From NCBI RefSeq assembly GCF_013385635.1, contig NZ_JACAPR010000013.1, positions 62,001 through 126,000 on the forward strand: DNA of 64,000 nucleotides, written 5' to 3'. Positions 15,825 to 25,057 of this stretch are shown here, piece after piece (within the stretch, counting starts at the first letter, position 1; each line of letters starts with the position of its first letter). The translations under genes and the position numbers were made by a program. The notes beneath the pieces were generated by a model, which worked only from the letters and a program-made list of their open reading frames with translations, had not been told where the DNA came from and did not search any database. The stretch is from Pseudomonas gingeri (lineage in GTDB: Bacteria > Pseudomonadota > Gammaproteobacteria > Pseudomonadales > Pseudomonadaceae).

Positions 15825-18618
15825 TCACCTGCTTCATTGGAAGTTGGAAAAGCCACAGGCCCTGTTCGGACTTGCCGGCGTAACGCTGGCCCTGGACCTC
15901 GACCCGACAGGCACTGGCCGAGCGCACCGAAAACTCCAGGTTGAATTCGCCGGCGAAGGAGAACGTCACCTGTCGGTCATTCACATAACGCCAGTCCCGC
16001 AAGGGAATATTCGCCAGCTCCAGCGCCGGGCGTGGGTCACGCTCGGGTCGCAGGGCCAACAGTGCGTGATCGCTGCTCAGTGCCACATAACGGCCCTGGG
16101 GCAGATCGCGGACACCGGCCACGCCCTGGGAACGAGCGAGATCCGGCCAGCCCAGCGCCGGATCCAGGCGCAGGGTGCGCAGGCCATCCATGCCGCGAAC
16201 CTGCCAGTCACCGTTGGCCGTGCGGGCCAGGCTGGCCTGGTACAGGCCGTGGACCCGATCCAGGTAATCGCTCATCCACAACGACAGCGGTTGCTGGCCG
16301 CGCATGAACTGGTAGATATCGGTCATGGCCTTGATCGAGGCCTGCTTGGTGCCCGAATAGAAGTGATAGTACAGATGGATACCGCGCAGGCGCCGTGGAC
16401 TGTCGGTCAGCTCGAAGGTGTCGATCACATCGCGGAAACCGTAGTACGGGCCCTTCCACAGGTTGGTGTACATGTTCTCGTTGATCACCGGCGCGTAGTA
16501 CTGCAGGCCGCCTTCGGTGGGACGCAGCAACGGATAGAGGCCGGTCAGTGACGGATTGGCCTTGGTCAGGATCGTCTGCCCGCCGTTGACGTTTTTCAGC
16601 CCGGCGTCATAGGCCATCTTGATGGTCTCGGCGCTCGGCAACGCGTCGCCCGGCCAGAAGATCATCTTCACCGGCTTCTTCGCGGTGGTCAGGCGACTGT
16701 TGATGTAGTCCCGCGAGCCGAAGATCTCGCGCTTGTAATCGAGGGTCTTGTAACCCGGGATATTCAGGCGCAGGCCGTATTCGGCATGGAAGTCCTCGTC
16801 CTGCCTGGCCTTGTCGGGCTGCATGTAGAACGGATGGCTGTAGGTGTGGCTGGCGACCTCGACCTTGGGATCGGCAAAGATCTCCTGGGCGATCGGCTCC
16901 AACTCTTTGGCGAGGAACGGCGACATGCCCTTGGGCCCGACCTCGCCTTCGATGATCGACACCGACGTCAGGAACGGATTGGGACGAATGTAGTCATCCA
17001 GCACCTGGCGCCCGGAATACGGTGTGCCGCGCACTTCGGCGTGGGACGGGAAGCCGTCGCCATCGATATGCACCGTGGCAATCCGCCGGCCGTTCTCGGT
17101 GGTGGTGTCCGGGCGCGGCTGGACCGGCAGGCGCAGGGCTTTCTGGACAAAGGCGAACGGATCGAGAATCCAGCGGGTACGTTCGACGTTGGCTTCCACC
17201 ACATAAGGGGCCAGTGCCATGCCGCCCCAGTTTGCGGTGACCACCGGGGCGAACTTGCCGCCCTTGTCGTCACCCAGCAGCAGGGCCGGTTTGGGCCCGT
17301 CGGGCAGCAGCGTGACCCGGGTCAGTTCACGGCTACGCGCCACCACCGGTGCTTCAAAGGCACCGATCAACGCCTTGTCCTGGCTCAGCACATGCAGCCC
17401 ATCGCGAGCCCCCGGCGCAGCCAGGTTCAGGCCCAGGCGCTTGAGCAATGCGCGATCCTCGATCGGCAGGCCGGCCATGATCGCCAGCGGCACCTGCTCG
17501 TCCAGGCGTTTGCCTATCCAGCTGTAAAAGGCACGGCTGTCCTGGGGCGGGCCACTGGTCATCCATATCACCACCCCGGCGTACAGGCCGGCAAAACCAT
17601 GGGACGGCAGGCTGTCGTCCACCGGCAGGTAATCCACCCGATAACCGAGGTATTCCAGCAGGCCACCGAGCATCCGGTGCCCGGCGTGGTCGTAGAGTTC
17701 ACCTTCACGGGGGTCATAAAGCATGGCGATGCGGCGCGGCTGCACTTCCACGGCGCTCATGCTCAGGGCATTGAGATCCGGAGTAGTGACCACCGGGACA
17801 AAGCCTTCCTGGCTCAACTGGCGGACCAGCTTGCGCGCCTCTTCACGACGGTTCGGCGGCAGGTAATCGATGGCCACCAGCGGAATATTCTTTGCCCGCA
17901 GCGGCTTGAGTTCACCTTCCAGCCAGTTGCGGTCAGACTCCGACACCGGCCGATAGCGCTTGGCCGAGGCATCCCAACCGGCATGGATCGATTCGACGGC
18001 CACGGCCGAGGCCACGCCATCGAGTTCGCCCAGCACTTCGAAGCCACGGTTGAAGAACAGCTTCAGGGTTGGCTGACGACTGTGCAGTTCACGCAGGAAG
18101 GAGGCCAGTGCCTGGCGTTGTGGTTCACGATTGGCTTCAGGGAGCAGTTGAAAACTGTCGAGGGTATCGAGGAACAGACCGGCATAGCCCTGCTCCTGCA
18201 ATGCCTTGGCGCGTTTGAACAGGTGCTCGCGCCAGGCCGGCGTGGCAATGTCCATGACCTGGCTGTCCCAGGCCTTGTTGCGGATGGTGCTCGCACCCTG
18301 GCTCAGGGCTTCCTTGTCCAGGGCGGCACGGTCGCCGTCGAATTCGCCCACCGACAGGTAGGCGAACGGCTGGCTGCCGAGTTTGCGCAAGGTGGCGACA
18401 TCGGCGCGGGTCATATGACCGGGTTCGACCACGCTCCATTCGAACTGCGCCAGTTCCTCCAGCGGTGGCCGCTCGGCGTACCAGAACCCGACGCTGGCAG
18501 GGGCCGCCGGCGCGGCCTGCACGACCGAATGGGTCGCACACAATGCCAACGCGGTGAACAGACGCCGTACCACTTTACAGACACGGCAGACACGCGCCCT
18601 GCGAAACTCGATTTCCAT
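15799..18618 (-). CDS. pelA: PelA, Pel deacetylase and glycoside hydrolase
   Basis: A 939-residue periplasmic enzyme. Signal region (about residues 1-36) is followed by an alpha-1,4-N-acetylgalactosaminidase-type hydrolase domain (about 42-300) with candidate acids Asp151 (LFLDTLD) and Glu209 (AVAVESIHAG). A reductase-like region follows, then a CE-type deacetylase with HIDGDG (His517-Asp519-Asp521) and the metal-binding SHTYSH pair His591 and His595. Both activities appear intact, so it should partly deacetylate Pel and be able to trim it. It overlaps pelB by 26 bp, and pelX lies 80 bp upstream. Confidence 0.95.
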   Translation of the reverse strand: MEIEFRRARVCRVCKVVRRLFTALALCATHSVVQAAPAAPASVGFWYAERPPLEELAQFEWSVVEPGHMTRADVATLRKLGSQPFAYLSVGEFDGDRAALDKEALSQGASTIRNKAWDSQVMDIATPAWREHLFKRAKALQEQGYAGLFLDTLDSFQLLPEANREPQRQALASFLRELHSRQPTLKLFFNRGFEVLGELDGVASAVAVESIHAGWDASAKRYRPVSESDRNWLEGELKPLRAKNIPLVAIDYLPPNRREEARKLVRQLSQEGFVPVVTTPDLNALSMSAVEVQPRRIAMLYDPREGELYDHAGHRMLGGLLEYLGYRVDYLPVDDSLPSHGFAGLYAGVVIWMTSGPPQDSRAFYSWIGKRLDEQVPLAIMAGLPIEDRALLKRLGLNLAAPGARDGLHVLSQDKALIGAFEAPVVARSRELTRVTLLPDGPKPALLLGDDKGGKFAPVVTANWGGMALAPYVVEANVERTRWILDPFAFVQKALRLPVQPRPDTTTENGRRIATVHIDGDGFPSHAEVRGTPYSGRQVLDDYIRPNPFLTSVSIIEGEVGPKGMSPFLAKELEPIAQEIFADPKVEVASHTYSHPFYMQPDKARQDEDFHAEYGLRLNIPGYKTLDYKREIFGSRDYINSRLTTAKKPVKMIFWPGDALPSAETIKMAYDAGLKNVNGGQTILTKANPSLTGLYPLLRPTEGGLQYYAPVINENMYTNLWKGPYYGFRDVIDTFELTDSPRRLRGIHLYYHFYSGTKQASIKAMTDIYQFMRGQQPLSLWMSDYLDRVHGLYQASLARTANGDWQVRGMDGLRTLRLDPALGWPDLARSQGVAGVRDLPQGRYVALSSDHALLALRPERDPRPALELANIPLRDWRYVNDRQVTFSFAGEFNLEFSVRSASACRVEVQGQRYAGKSEQGLWLFQLPMKQVSDAQLLCN

Positions 18619-18698
18619 AACTTACTCTTCAGTAGATCAATCCGCACAACATCAGACTACCGACACCCCGCGCACGGAGTGCCTGCAAGGCGATGGAA

Positions 18699-19631
18699 CT
18701 AGAGACTGCGGTAAAGTCGTGCCAGGCCTTCGGTCATGACGGTCGGCGTGCCCAGGTCGAAACGCTCGCGCAGGCGGCGGTTGTCGGCCTTGGAGTGGCG
18801 GATGTCCCCGGAGCGGGCCGGAGCATGGCTCACGTTCAGCGGCTGGCCGCCGATCTGCCCGAGGGCGGCAATCAGGTCATTGAGGGTGGTTACCCCACTG
18901 AGCCCGACATTGGTGGCATCCGGAGTGGCTTGTGGGCGCTCAAGGCCCTGGACGAGGATCTTCACCAGGTCTTCGACATAGACGAAATCGCGGGTTTGCC
19001 CGCCATCACCGAACACCGTGATCGGTTGTCCGGTCTTCGCCCGTTCGCTGAAAATGCTGATCACCCCGGAGTACGGCGAGGACGGATCCTGGCGCGGCCC
19101 GAAGATATTGAAGAAACGCAGGATCACCGGTTCCAGGCCGTGCTGGCGGCGATAGAAATCCAGGTAGTACTCGCTGGCGAGCTTATCCGCCGCATAGGGC
19201 GTGAGGGGCGCTTTGGGCGTGTCTTCATCGATCGCGGTGCCCTCCCCGTTATTGCCGTACACCGCGGCACTGGAGGCAAATACCACCCGACGGATACCGG
19301 CGGCGATCATCGCCTCGCACACCCGCAGGGTGCCGATGAAATTGCTCCGATGGGTGCGTACCGGATCTTCGACCGAGGCCTGCACCGACGCGACGGCGGC
19401 CAGGTGCACCACCGCACTGCAACCCTGCATGGCTTCAGCCAGGGTGGCGGCATCGGCAACGTCGCCGACCACCAGCTTGAGGCAAGCATTGTCCATCGGC
19501 AGGTTGCTCACCTTGCCGGTGGAGAGATCGTCCAGTACCCGAACGGCATGACCTTTGGCCAGCAGTGCATCCACGAGGTGCGAACCAATGAAGCCGGCGC
19601 CCCCAGTTACCAGTATCCGTTCGGCAGACAT
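18699..19631 (-). CDS. pelX: PelX-like UDP-N-acetylhexosamine C4-epimerase (SDR)
   Basis: A 310-residue extended short-chain dehydrogenase/reductase. The NAD-binding TGGAGFIG motif is at residues 9-16, catalytic Tyr146 and Lys150 lie in YAADK, and the FASSAAVYG serine segment is near 118-126. It is the first gene of the pel cluster, 80 bp from pelA and in the same direction. In P. protegens a gene in this position, PelX, is a UDP-GlcNAc C4-epimerase that supplies UDP-GalNAc for Pel. That role is assigned here from position and family; a UDP-glucose/galactose epimerase is the alternative. Confidence 0.85.
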   Translation of the reverse strand: MSAERILVTGGAGFIGSHLVDALLAKGHAVRVLDDLSTGKVSNLPMDNACLKLVVGDVADAATLAEAMQGCSAVVHLAAVASVQASVEDPVRTHRSNFIGTLRVCEAMIAAGIRRVVFASSAAVYGNNGEGTAIDEDTPKAPLTPYAADKLASEYYLDFYRRQHGLEPVILRFFNIFGPRQDPSSPYSGVISIFSERAKTGQPITVFGDGGQTRDFVYVEDLVKILVQGLERPQATPDATNVGLSGVTTLNDLIAALGQIGGQPLNVSHAPARSGDIRHSKADNRRLRERFDLGTPTVMTEGLARLYRSL

Positions 19632-20004
19632 AGATCATCCCAAAAGAAAAAACATCGCAATCCCAGCGCATGAAGCTAGCACTTGCGGGGAATAAGGCAT
19701 GGCCCTGAGCCGTAATCACTGGCCTTCCCTGTAGTGCCCCACCCGCTTTAAAGGCTGTACCGCCTTTTCATGGAGAACCTTCAGAACGCTGGCGTCAAAA
19801 AAACATTAATAAAATCAAGCAGCCAACGGCGTCATAGTGGGATATCGCGCGGCGACCGTCAACAATATGTCGAGACTTTTTAAATATTCGAACGACTTTT
19901 ATGAATAAGCCAATATTTTGACCTGCCACCCCAAAAAAGCTATACGAGCGAACCGGCCAAGCGGATGCAGCGGATCGGAAAATATCAACGCTACGACTCG
20001 CCCT
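19632..20004. promoter_or_regulatory. Upstream regulatory region of the pelX-pelABCDEFG operon
   Basis: This AT-rich stretch has no gene and separates pelX from a REP element. On the pel-sense strand two sequences resemble the FleQ box GTCANTAAATTGAC: GTCAAAATATTGGC (19909-19922, about 10 of 13 specified positions) and, on the other strand, GTCAACAATATGTC (19858-19871, about 9 of 13). FleQ represses and, with c-di-GMP, activates pel in P. aeruginosa. A similar circuit is inferred here. Confidence 0.45.
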
Positions 20005-20112
20005 GATCGTTCCCACGCTCCGCGTGGTAATGCAGCCCGTGACGCTCAGCGTCACAAGAGCGGACGCGGAGCGTCCTGAAAGGCATTCCCACGCTGGAGC
20101 GTGGGAACGATC
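20005..20112. repeat. REP/BIME-type inverted element, copy 2
   Basis: Same terminal arms as the element at 6319-6426 (GATCGTTCCCACGC and GCGTGGGAACGATC), with internal GTGACGCTCAGCGTCAC and GGACGCGGAGCGTCC hairpins. It lies between the LysR gene stop at 20137 and the pel promoter region, bounding two large same-strand loci. Confidence 0.85.
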
Positions 20113-20136
20113 AAAGTCAGTTCAGGCGATAATCCG

Positions 20137-21117
20137 TTATTCAAACCACTCCCGCCGCGCCCTGAAGGTGTGCAGGATCAGCTCGACAATCATCTGCACT
20201 TCTTCCCTGCCCCCGGCGTCACGCTGGGTGGCCAGCCAGGCACGGCGTTGCATGCTTTCGTCGAACAACCCGGGCAGCGCCGCCAGCCCGCGGTCGAAGC
20301 GGGTGATGTAGCGCGGCAGCAAGCCGATGCAGGCGCTGCAACGGATCATTTCCAGCATCAGTTCGTAGGAATGCACTTGCACCACACCGGCCAGGCGCTG
20401 CTCCACCAGGCTGTTCCACGGCTGGAAGCCCTCGATATGGCGGTCGTGCTGCCACTGCACCAGCATGTAGTCTTTCAGATCGTCCAGGGAGTCCGGGCGC
20501 ACCGCCACGCGTGAGTAGCGCTTGGCGATATGCGGCAGGTAATCAAGTTGCGCCAGGGCTTGTGGTTCGCTGATGTCGAAACTCGGTCCCGGCCATGGCG
20601 AATCGACGCCCGACAACCAGACCACCACATCGGCGCTCAGGGCCTGCAAGGACAAGGCACTGTCCACCGGGATGATTTCCAGGCGCACGCTGGCATTGCG
20701 GCGCAGCAAGCCGATCAGGTCACGGCCGAGGATGTCGTGCAGGATCGATTCGGCGATCGCCAGGCGCACCCGCGGTTGCTCAATGACCGGCAACCGCCGC
20801 TCATGGGCCAGGGCGATCAACCGCGCCTGTAATTGCTGGCCGTCGCGACTGAGGATCAGCGCGCTGCCCTGGTACACGAACAGCGGGTGACCGAGTTGTT
20901 CTTCGAGCAACGCCAATTGCTTGCGCAATTGGGTCGATTTGATATTCAGGCTGCGCGCCGCCTGCATGAAACAGCCGCAACGGGCGCTGGCGAGAAAGAA
21001 CCGCGCGGTTTCCGCCTCGATCCGTTCGGCCAGCGCCAACCACGGCTCGCGGGGTCCAACCGGGCCGTGGTACTTCGTGGAGCCCATGCGCTGGGCGGAT
21101 TCGTTCAATGACATCAT
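20137..21117 (-). CDS. LysR-type transcriptional regulator at the end of the TPS locus
   Basis: A 326-residue protein. A LysR helix-turn-helix lies around residues 38-95 (ASARCGCFMQAARSLNIKST, then EQLGHPLFVYQG), preceded by an unusual extension of about 35 residues. An effector-binding domain follows (about 120-310). It is co-oriented with the adhesin accessory genes, 55 bp after the parvulin stop, so it may be the last gene of that operon or separately transcribed. Regulation of the adhesin locus is suggested by position only. The start could be internal: the second Met gives a similar protein. Confidence 0.78.
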   Translation of the reverse strand: MMSLNESAQRMGSTKYHGPVGPREPWLALAERIEAETARFFLASARCGCFMQAARSLNIKSTQLRKQLALLEEQLGHPLFVYQGSALILSRDGQQLQARLIALAHERRLPVIEQPRVRLAIAESILHDILGRDLIGLLRRNASVRLEIIPVDSALSLQALSADVVVWLSGVDSPWPGPSFDISEPQALAQLDYLPHIAKRYSRVAVRPDSLDDLKDYMLVQWQHDRHIEGFQPWNSLVEQRLAGVVQVHSYELMLEMIRCSACIGLLPRYITRFDRGLAALPGLFDESMQRRAWLATQRDAGGREEVQMIVELILHTFRARREWFE

Positions 21118-21172
21118 TCAGACTCCCTGTCGACGCCTGACGGCGCCCAACCATCCAATGGCAGTTTCTGGT

Positions 21173-22126
21173 TCAGCGTTTCTCTTCAAGCACCTGGTTG
21201 AGGACCGCACCGTCGATACTCAAGGTCGCGGTGTTGAACATGCCTTCCAGGTAGGCCTTGGCAATCTGTTCCTGACGCTGGCTGCGCAGGGCATCACGCA
21301 GGCGGTCGCGCAACTCGTCGAGGGTGGCCGTGCGCGACGGCTGCAACTCGGTGAGCTTGACGATATGGAACCCCGCCGCGCTCTGTACCGGGTCCGCCAC
21401 CGCGCCGACCTTCAGCCGCGACAGCGCGCCACGGATTTCCGGAACCAGTTGCTGCAAGGGTTGCAGGCCCGAGTCGCCGCCGCGTTTGGCAGTGTCGCGG
21501 TCCTGGGAATACTGGCTCGCCAAGGCGGCAAACTCCCCCGGTGCGGCCTGGGCACGACGGCTCAGGTCCACTGCCTGCTTGCGTACGCTTTCCAGCGCCT
21601 GCTGATCGGGCACCGCGAGGAAGATCTGGCTGACCCGGTACAAGGGCGGCGTTTGCCAGGCCGATTTGCCGCTCTCGTAGGCCTGCTGCAGTTCTTCGCC
21701 GCTCGGATAGTCAGCCGGTACCTGGCTGACCGACGCCAGGTAATTACGCAAGACGATCTGTTCGGTAGCGGCGCGGGTCTGCTGTTCGATCTCCGGGCGC
21801 TGGCGCCAGCCCTGGGCATCGGCCTGTTCGAGCACCGCCTTCTCCGCCAGGCGACTGCGAATCCAGCTTTCCAGCGCTGCGCGGTTACCGCGCAATTGCT
21901 CGCGCGATTCAGCCGGTAGCGTCGCCAATAGCGCCTTCAGTTCCTCGGGCGCCACTTGCTGGTTGCCCAGGCGGGCGACGGCCGGGTCATTCGCCGCCAG
22001 CTGCACGACGGAAGGTGGCGGCTGCACCGCCGCCACCGGATCATTACCCGGACGCATGGCCAGGGCGACCGCCCCGACCAGCACGGCCAGCGCACCGGCG
22101 CCGGCCAACAGGTTGCTTTTTTTCAC
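21173..22126 (-). CDS. Parvulin-type peptidyl-prolyl isomerase (EpsD/PpiC-like)
   Basis: A 317-residue protein with an N-terminal membrane anchor or uncleaved signal (about residues 5-24). A helical chaperone region is followed by one parvulin domain (about 160-262) recognisable by YRVSQIFLAVPD, FAALASQYSQD and GGDSGLQPL and closing with GFHIVKLTEL. It should act on periplasmic clients as a foldase. Its ATG overlaps the stop of the YbjN gene by 4 bp, so it is coupled to the adhesin accessory operon. A chaperone role for TpsA, TpsB or the porin is inferred. Confidence 0.85.
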   Translation of the reverse strand: MKKSNLLAGAGALAVLVGAVALAMRPGNDPVAAVQPPPSVVQLAANDPAVARLGNQQVAPEELKALLATLPAESREQLRGNRAALESWIRSRLAEKAVLEQADAQGWRQRPEIEQQTRAATEQIVLRNYLASVSQVPADYPSGEELQQAYESGKSAWQTPPLYRVSQIFLAVPDQQALESVRKQAVDLSRRAQAAPGEFAALASQYSQDRDTAKRGGDSGLQPLQQLVPEIRGALSRLKVGAVADPVQSAAGFHIVKLTELQPSRTATLDELRDRLRDALRSQRQEQIAKAYLEGMFNTATLSIDGAVLNQVLEEKR

Positions 22127-22611
22127 AGGGCCGCCTCCTCCTCATGTGCCGCCGGTTCAGCCAGGGCTTGCGGTTGCGCCTGCAATTGCGCGGCGTGCTG
22201 GCTGTACTCACGCAGGTAGACAATGAACTCCTGCAGCAGGCGATCCCACAGTTCCAGGTTGCCACGCAGGTAGTTCAAGCTGACACCGGCAGCCACCACC
22301 ACGTCCATTTCCATCACCAGGAACTCACCCTGCACCGACAGGCGGGCAAAGCGCCGCGAAGCGTTCCACAACTCCGCCAGGCCGGCCGGCAGTTCGCCCT
22401 GGACCCGCAGCGCGCAACTGTAGGTGAAGTCGACATAATCGCCCTCTTGTACCGCCGGGTTGCCGAAACGCACGGCGTAACCGATGCCCTGGCTGGCGCT
22501 GAGCAGTTGCACGATACCGTTCTGGTCGGTGCGGTTGACCCGATAGCCGGCGCCTTGCAGCAGTTCGGTCAGGCTGTCCGGATTCACGGTTTCGATCAGG
22601 TGTTCGCTCAT
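22123..22611 (-). CDS. YbjN-domain protein
   Basis: A 162-residue soluble protein with a YbjN-like alpha/beta domain (about residues 5-135: LIETVNPDSLTELLQGAGY to LELWDRLLQEFIVYL) and a Glu/Ala-rich C-terminal tail. YbjN domains resemble type III secretion chaperones and are poorly understood. The start at 22611 has GGAAG upstream; the longer frame to 22833 would lie inside the neighbouring gene. It sits 17 bp after the coiled-coil protein gene and overlaps the parvulin gene. A cytosolic chaperone or adaptor role is speculative. Confidence 0.75.
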   Translation of the reverse strand: MSEHLIETVNPDSLTELLQGAGYRVNRTDQNGIVQLLSASQGIGYAVRFGNPAVQEGDYVDFTYSCALRVQGELPAGLAELWNASRRFARLSVQGEFLVMEMDVVVAAGVSLNYLRGNLELWDRLLQEFIVYLREYSQHAAQLQAQPQALAEPAAHEEEAAL

Positions 22612-22628
22612 GGGATCTTCCTTGCTGG

Positions 22629-23276
22629 TCATTGATTGAGCGATGCGTGGCTCGCATCGAACTGGTTCTTGTAGAGGTCGTCGCCAAAGGCCTGGGCCAT
22701 TTCCTCGAACTTGACCCGGGCGCTGCCGGCGAAGGGTTGACGGATTTTCATCACCTCGGCCACGTCGATTTTTTCGTAGGCGGCGAGGATCTCCTTGGCG
22801 ATCCCGTACATCTGTTGATTCTTGGCCGAACATTGCTGCACTTGTGTGTCACGCTCGGTCAGTTGTCCTTGCAGCTTGGCGCGTTCGGCCTCCTTGGCCT
22901 TGGCCATCACCAGCAGGTCGTCATAGGCTTTCTTGAACTTGCCCAACTGCTCGTTGGCGGCTACCGAGAAGGCCTGGGCCTGGCTCTGCAGGGCCTGTTG
23001 CTGGCCGGCCAACTGCTCACTCAGGCCCTTGGCCTTGGCCAGTTCGGCGGTCAATTGTTTGATCTGCGCCTGGGCCGCCTTGGCCTGGTTTTCCGCGGCA
23101 AGCCGCGCCGCGCTGGCCTGGGCCTGCTCGCTTTGCAGCGCCTGCAATTGCTGGGTAGTGCTGCGCAACTGGGTGCGCAAGCGCTCCTCCATGCCTTCGG
23201 CGCTGGCGCCGTTGGCCAGTGCCACGCCGACCGCCAGCAACAACGTCGACCAGCGCACCTGGGCTCGCATGTTCAT
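22629..23276 (-). CDS. Periplasmic coiled-coil protein of unknown function
   Basis: A 215-residue protein. A Sec signal peptide (STLLLAVGVALANGASAEG) is followed by an uninterrupted Gln/Ala/Lys-rich coiled coil (about residues 28-140) and a C-terminal segment with an isolated QCSAKNQQMYGIAKEILAAY motif. A GGGAGGA site precedes the ATG at 23276. It lies 16 bp after the porin gene. No established function is known to me; the fold suggests a periplasmic spacer or tether. Confidence 0.72.
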   Translation of the reverse strand: MNMRAQVRWSTLLLAVGVALANGASAEGMEERLRTQLRSTTQQLQALQSEQAQASAARLAAENQAKAAQAQIKQLTAELAKAKGLSEQLAGQQQALQSQAQAFSVAANEQLGKFKKAYDDLLVMAKAKEAERAKLQGQLTERDTQVQQCSAKNQQMYGIAKEILAAYEKIDVAEVMKIRQPFAGSARVKFEEMAQAFGDDLYKNQFDASHASLNQ

Positions 23277-23292
23277 GGGTCCTCCCTCGCGC

Positions 23293-25017
23293 TTAGAAGC
23301 GCGTGTTGATTTCAAGCTGCATGACATCGATATCGAATGGCGCGCCATACACCGTCTCCGAATTGAGCCAGCGCGCGGTGGCGATCACGTTCTTGTCCAG
23401 GCCGTAGTTGGCGCCGAGGAAGAAACCCTTGGCGTTGGTGCCGCCGAGGTGGAACGAGGAATCGTTGAAACCGTCCGGCAAGGCGTCCGGCTGGATGTAC
23501 TTGTAGCCACCGAAGACGTTCCAGTCGCCCTTGCGCTTGAGTTCCAGCGCGTTGCCGAGAGTGAACTGCACCATCATTGCGTTGGCGCCGCTTTCCACCT
23601 TGCCGTCGTTGTCCAGGTTGTTGACGATCTGGCCTTCGGAGCGCTTGGTCATCTCGCCTTCGTCGTAGCCCAGGTTATGCACGTAGTTGACGTGGCTGCG
23701 CAGCTTGAAGTCTTCCGGCAGTTCGCTGTCGAGCACCAGGTTCAGGTCGATCAGGTTGAACTCCGAAGCCAGGCCGACGAATTGCGGTTGCGGGGTCTTG
23801 GCCGGGTTCGTCGGGTCCGGGGTGATATTGCGCAGCAGGAACACCGTGTTGCCTTTCTGCATGAACGCCGAGCGCGTGCCGTCGGTGTCGCAGCCAGGAT
23901 CGCCGTTCCACGGTTCACATGGACTGGAGCGCTTGCCCTCGATATTGTCGAAACGGTAGTAGGCCAACGCGCCCTTGAGGCGGTTGTGCTGGCTGAACTG
24001 CCAGTTGGCGCCGATCTGGCCGCCATACAGCCATTTGTTGTCGCTGGCCTGCTTGTCCGAACCATTGCTGGTGAAGGTATCGTTGCTGTATTCCACCGGG
24101 AACGCGCCGACCGTGCCGAACAGGCCCCAATCGGCGTTCAGCTTGCGGTCGAAGACGGCGGCGATGCCGTCGAAGTTCAGGTCGGTGGAGTACAACATGT
24201 CGGTGGAGAAGAACGGGTTGGCCATCCGCCCGCCGGTGATGCTCACATAGTCGTAGGGCTTCCAGGTCAGGTAACCCTGGTCGAGCCAGATATCCTTCTT
24301 GGCAAAGCCGCCGCCCAGGGTCTGGGTGGTGGACACCGGGTTGTTGTCCGAACCGGTGCCGATCCGCACGCCGGCCATCCACTCCGGGGAAATCACTGCT
24401 TTCATGCCCAGCCGGGCCCTGATCCGGAACAGGTTCTCGCGGTCTTCACGGGTATTGAGCAATGGCGGCAGGCCGGTGGAACTCTGTGGATTGACGTCAT
24501 AGGGACCGTTGGCGTTGAGCTTGGCGAAATCGATGATTTCCTTGCTGTTGATGCCCGAGCTGCCGTTGGCATCGTTGTCATTGCCACCGGCGTAATAGCG
24601 CGACTCGTCGCGCAGGCGGATATCGCCATCGAAACTGATCCGCGACACCCAGTCCGGGAAGGTATTCGGTTGCGCCCAGTTCTCCTGCTTGGCGGTGGCC
24701 ATGACTTCGGCCTTGACCTGGTCGCGGATCTGGTCGCGGACGATCGCCGGGACGTATTGCACCCGCACCTCACCCGGCGTTGCCGCCGGTGCGCTGGCTG
24801 CGACGGCGTTGGCCTGGCGTGCCTGGACCGCTTCCTTCTCGGCCTGGGCGATCAGGCCGTCGGCCTGCTCCTTTTTCAGCACGCCCTGCTGCACCAGCAG
24901 CCGGATCAGATTGATCGTGGCGTTCTCCGAAGGCGCGGTCTGGGCCGTCGCCTGTCCGACCAGGGTCGCGATGACCAGGCCGACCGCCAGGCTCAATCGA
25001 TTCACATTGGAAACCAT
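23293..25017 (-). CDS. Putative outer-membrane porin (Porin_5-like)
   Basis: A 574-residue protein with a signal peptide (RLSLAVGLVIATLVGQATAQ). A short helical N-terminal region (about residues 35-75, VLKKEQADGLIAQAEKEAV) is followed by a large beta-barrel rich in alternating aromatic strands, ending EINTRF with the C-terminal Phe needed for BAM insertion. The ATG at 25017 was preferred to 25047 because AAGGAG lies 10 bp upstream. Its place in a TonB/ExbBD operon suggests an energised or partnered outer-membrane pore, but it lacks a plug domain, so it is not a TonB-dependent receptor. Confidence 0.8.
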   Translation of the reverse strand: MVSNVNRLSLAVGLVIATLVGQATAQTAPSENATINLIRLLVQQGVLKKEQADGLIAQAEKEAVQARQANAVAASAPAATPGEVRVQYVPAIVRDQIRDQVKAEVMATAKQENWAQPNTFPDWVSRISFDGDIRLRDESRYYAGGNDNDANGSSGINSKEIIDFAKLNANGPYDVNPQSSTGLPPLLNTREDRENLFRIRARLGMKAVISPEWMAGVRIGTGSDNNPVSTTQTLGGGFAKKDIWLDQGYLTWKPYDYVSITGGRMANPFFSTDMLYSTDLNFDGIAAVFDRKLNADWGLFGTVGAFPVEYSNDTFTSNGSDKQASDNKWLYGGQIGANWQFSQHNRLKGALAYYRFDNIEGKRSSPCEPWNGDPGCDTDGTRSAFMQKGNTVFLLRNITPDPTNPAKTPQPQFVGLASEFNLIDLNLVLDSELPEDFKLRSHVNYVHNLGYDEGEMTKRSEGQIVNNLDNDGKVESGANAMMVQFTLGNALELKRKGDWNVFGGYKYIQPDALPDGFNDSSFHLGGTNAKGFFLGANYGLDKNVIATARWLNSETVYGAPFDIDVMQLEINTRF

Positions 25018-25057
25018 TTGCACTGAACTCCTTAGACAAGACTGCACATGTATGGGG

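Noticed and set aside
13074..15944. Very long plus-strand frame opposite pelB
   Set aside because: It is the antisense of a certain gene, has no domain pattern and no ribosome site.
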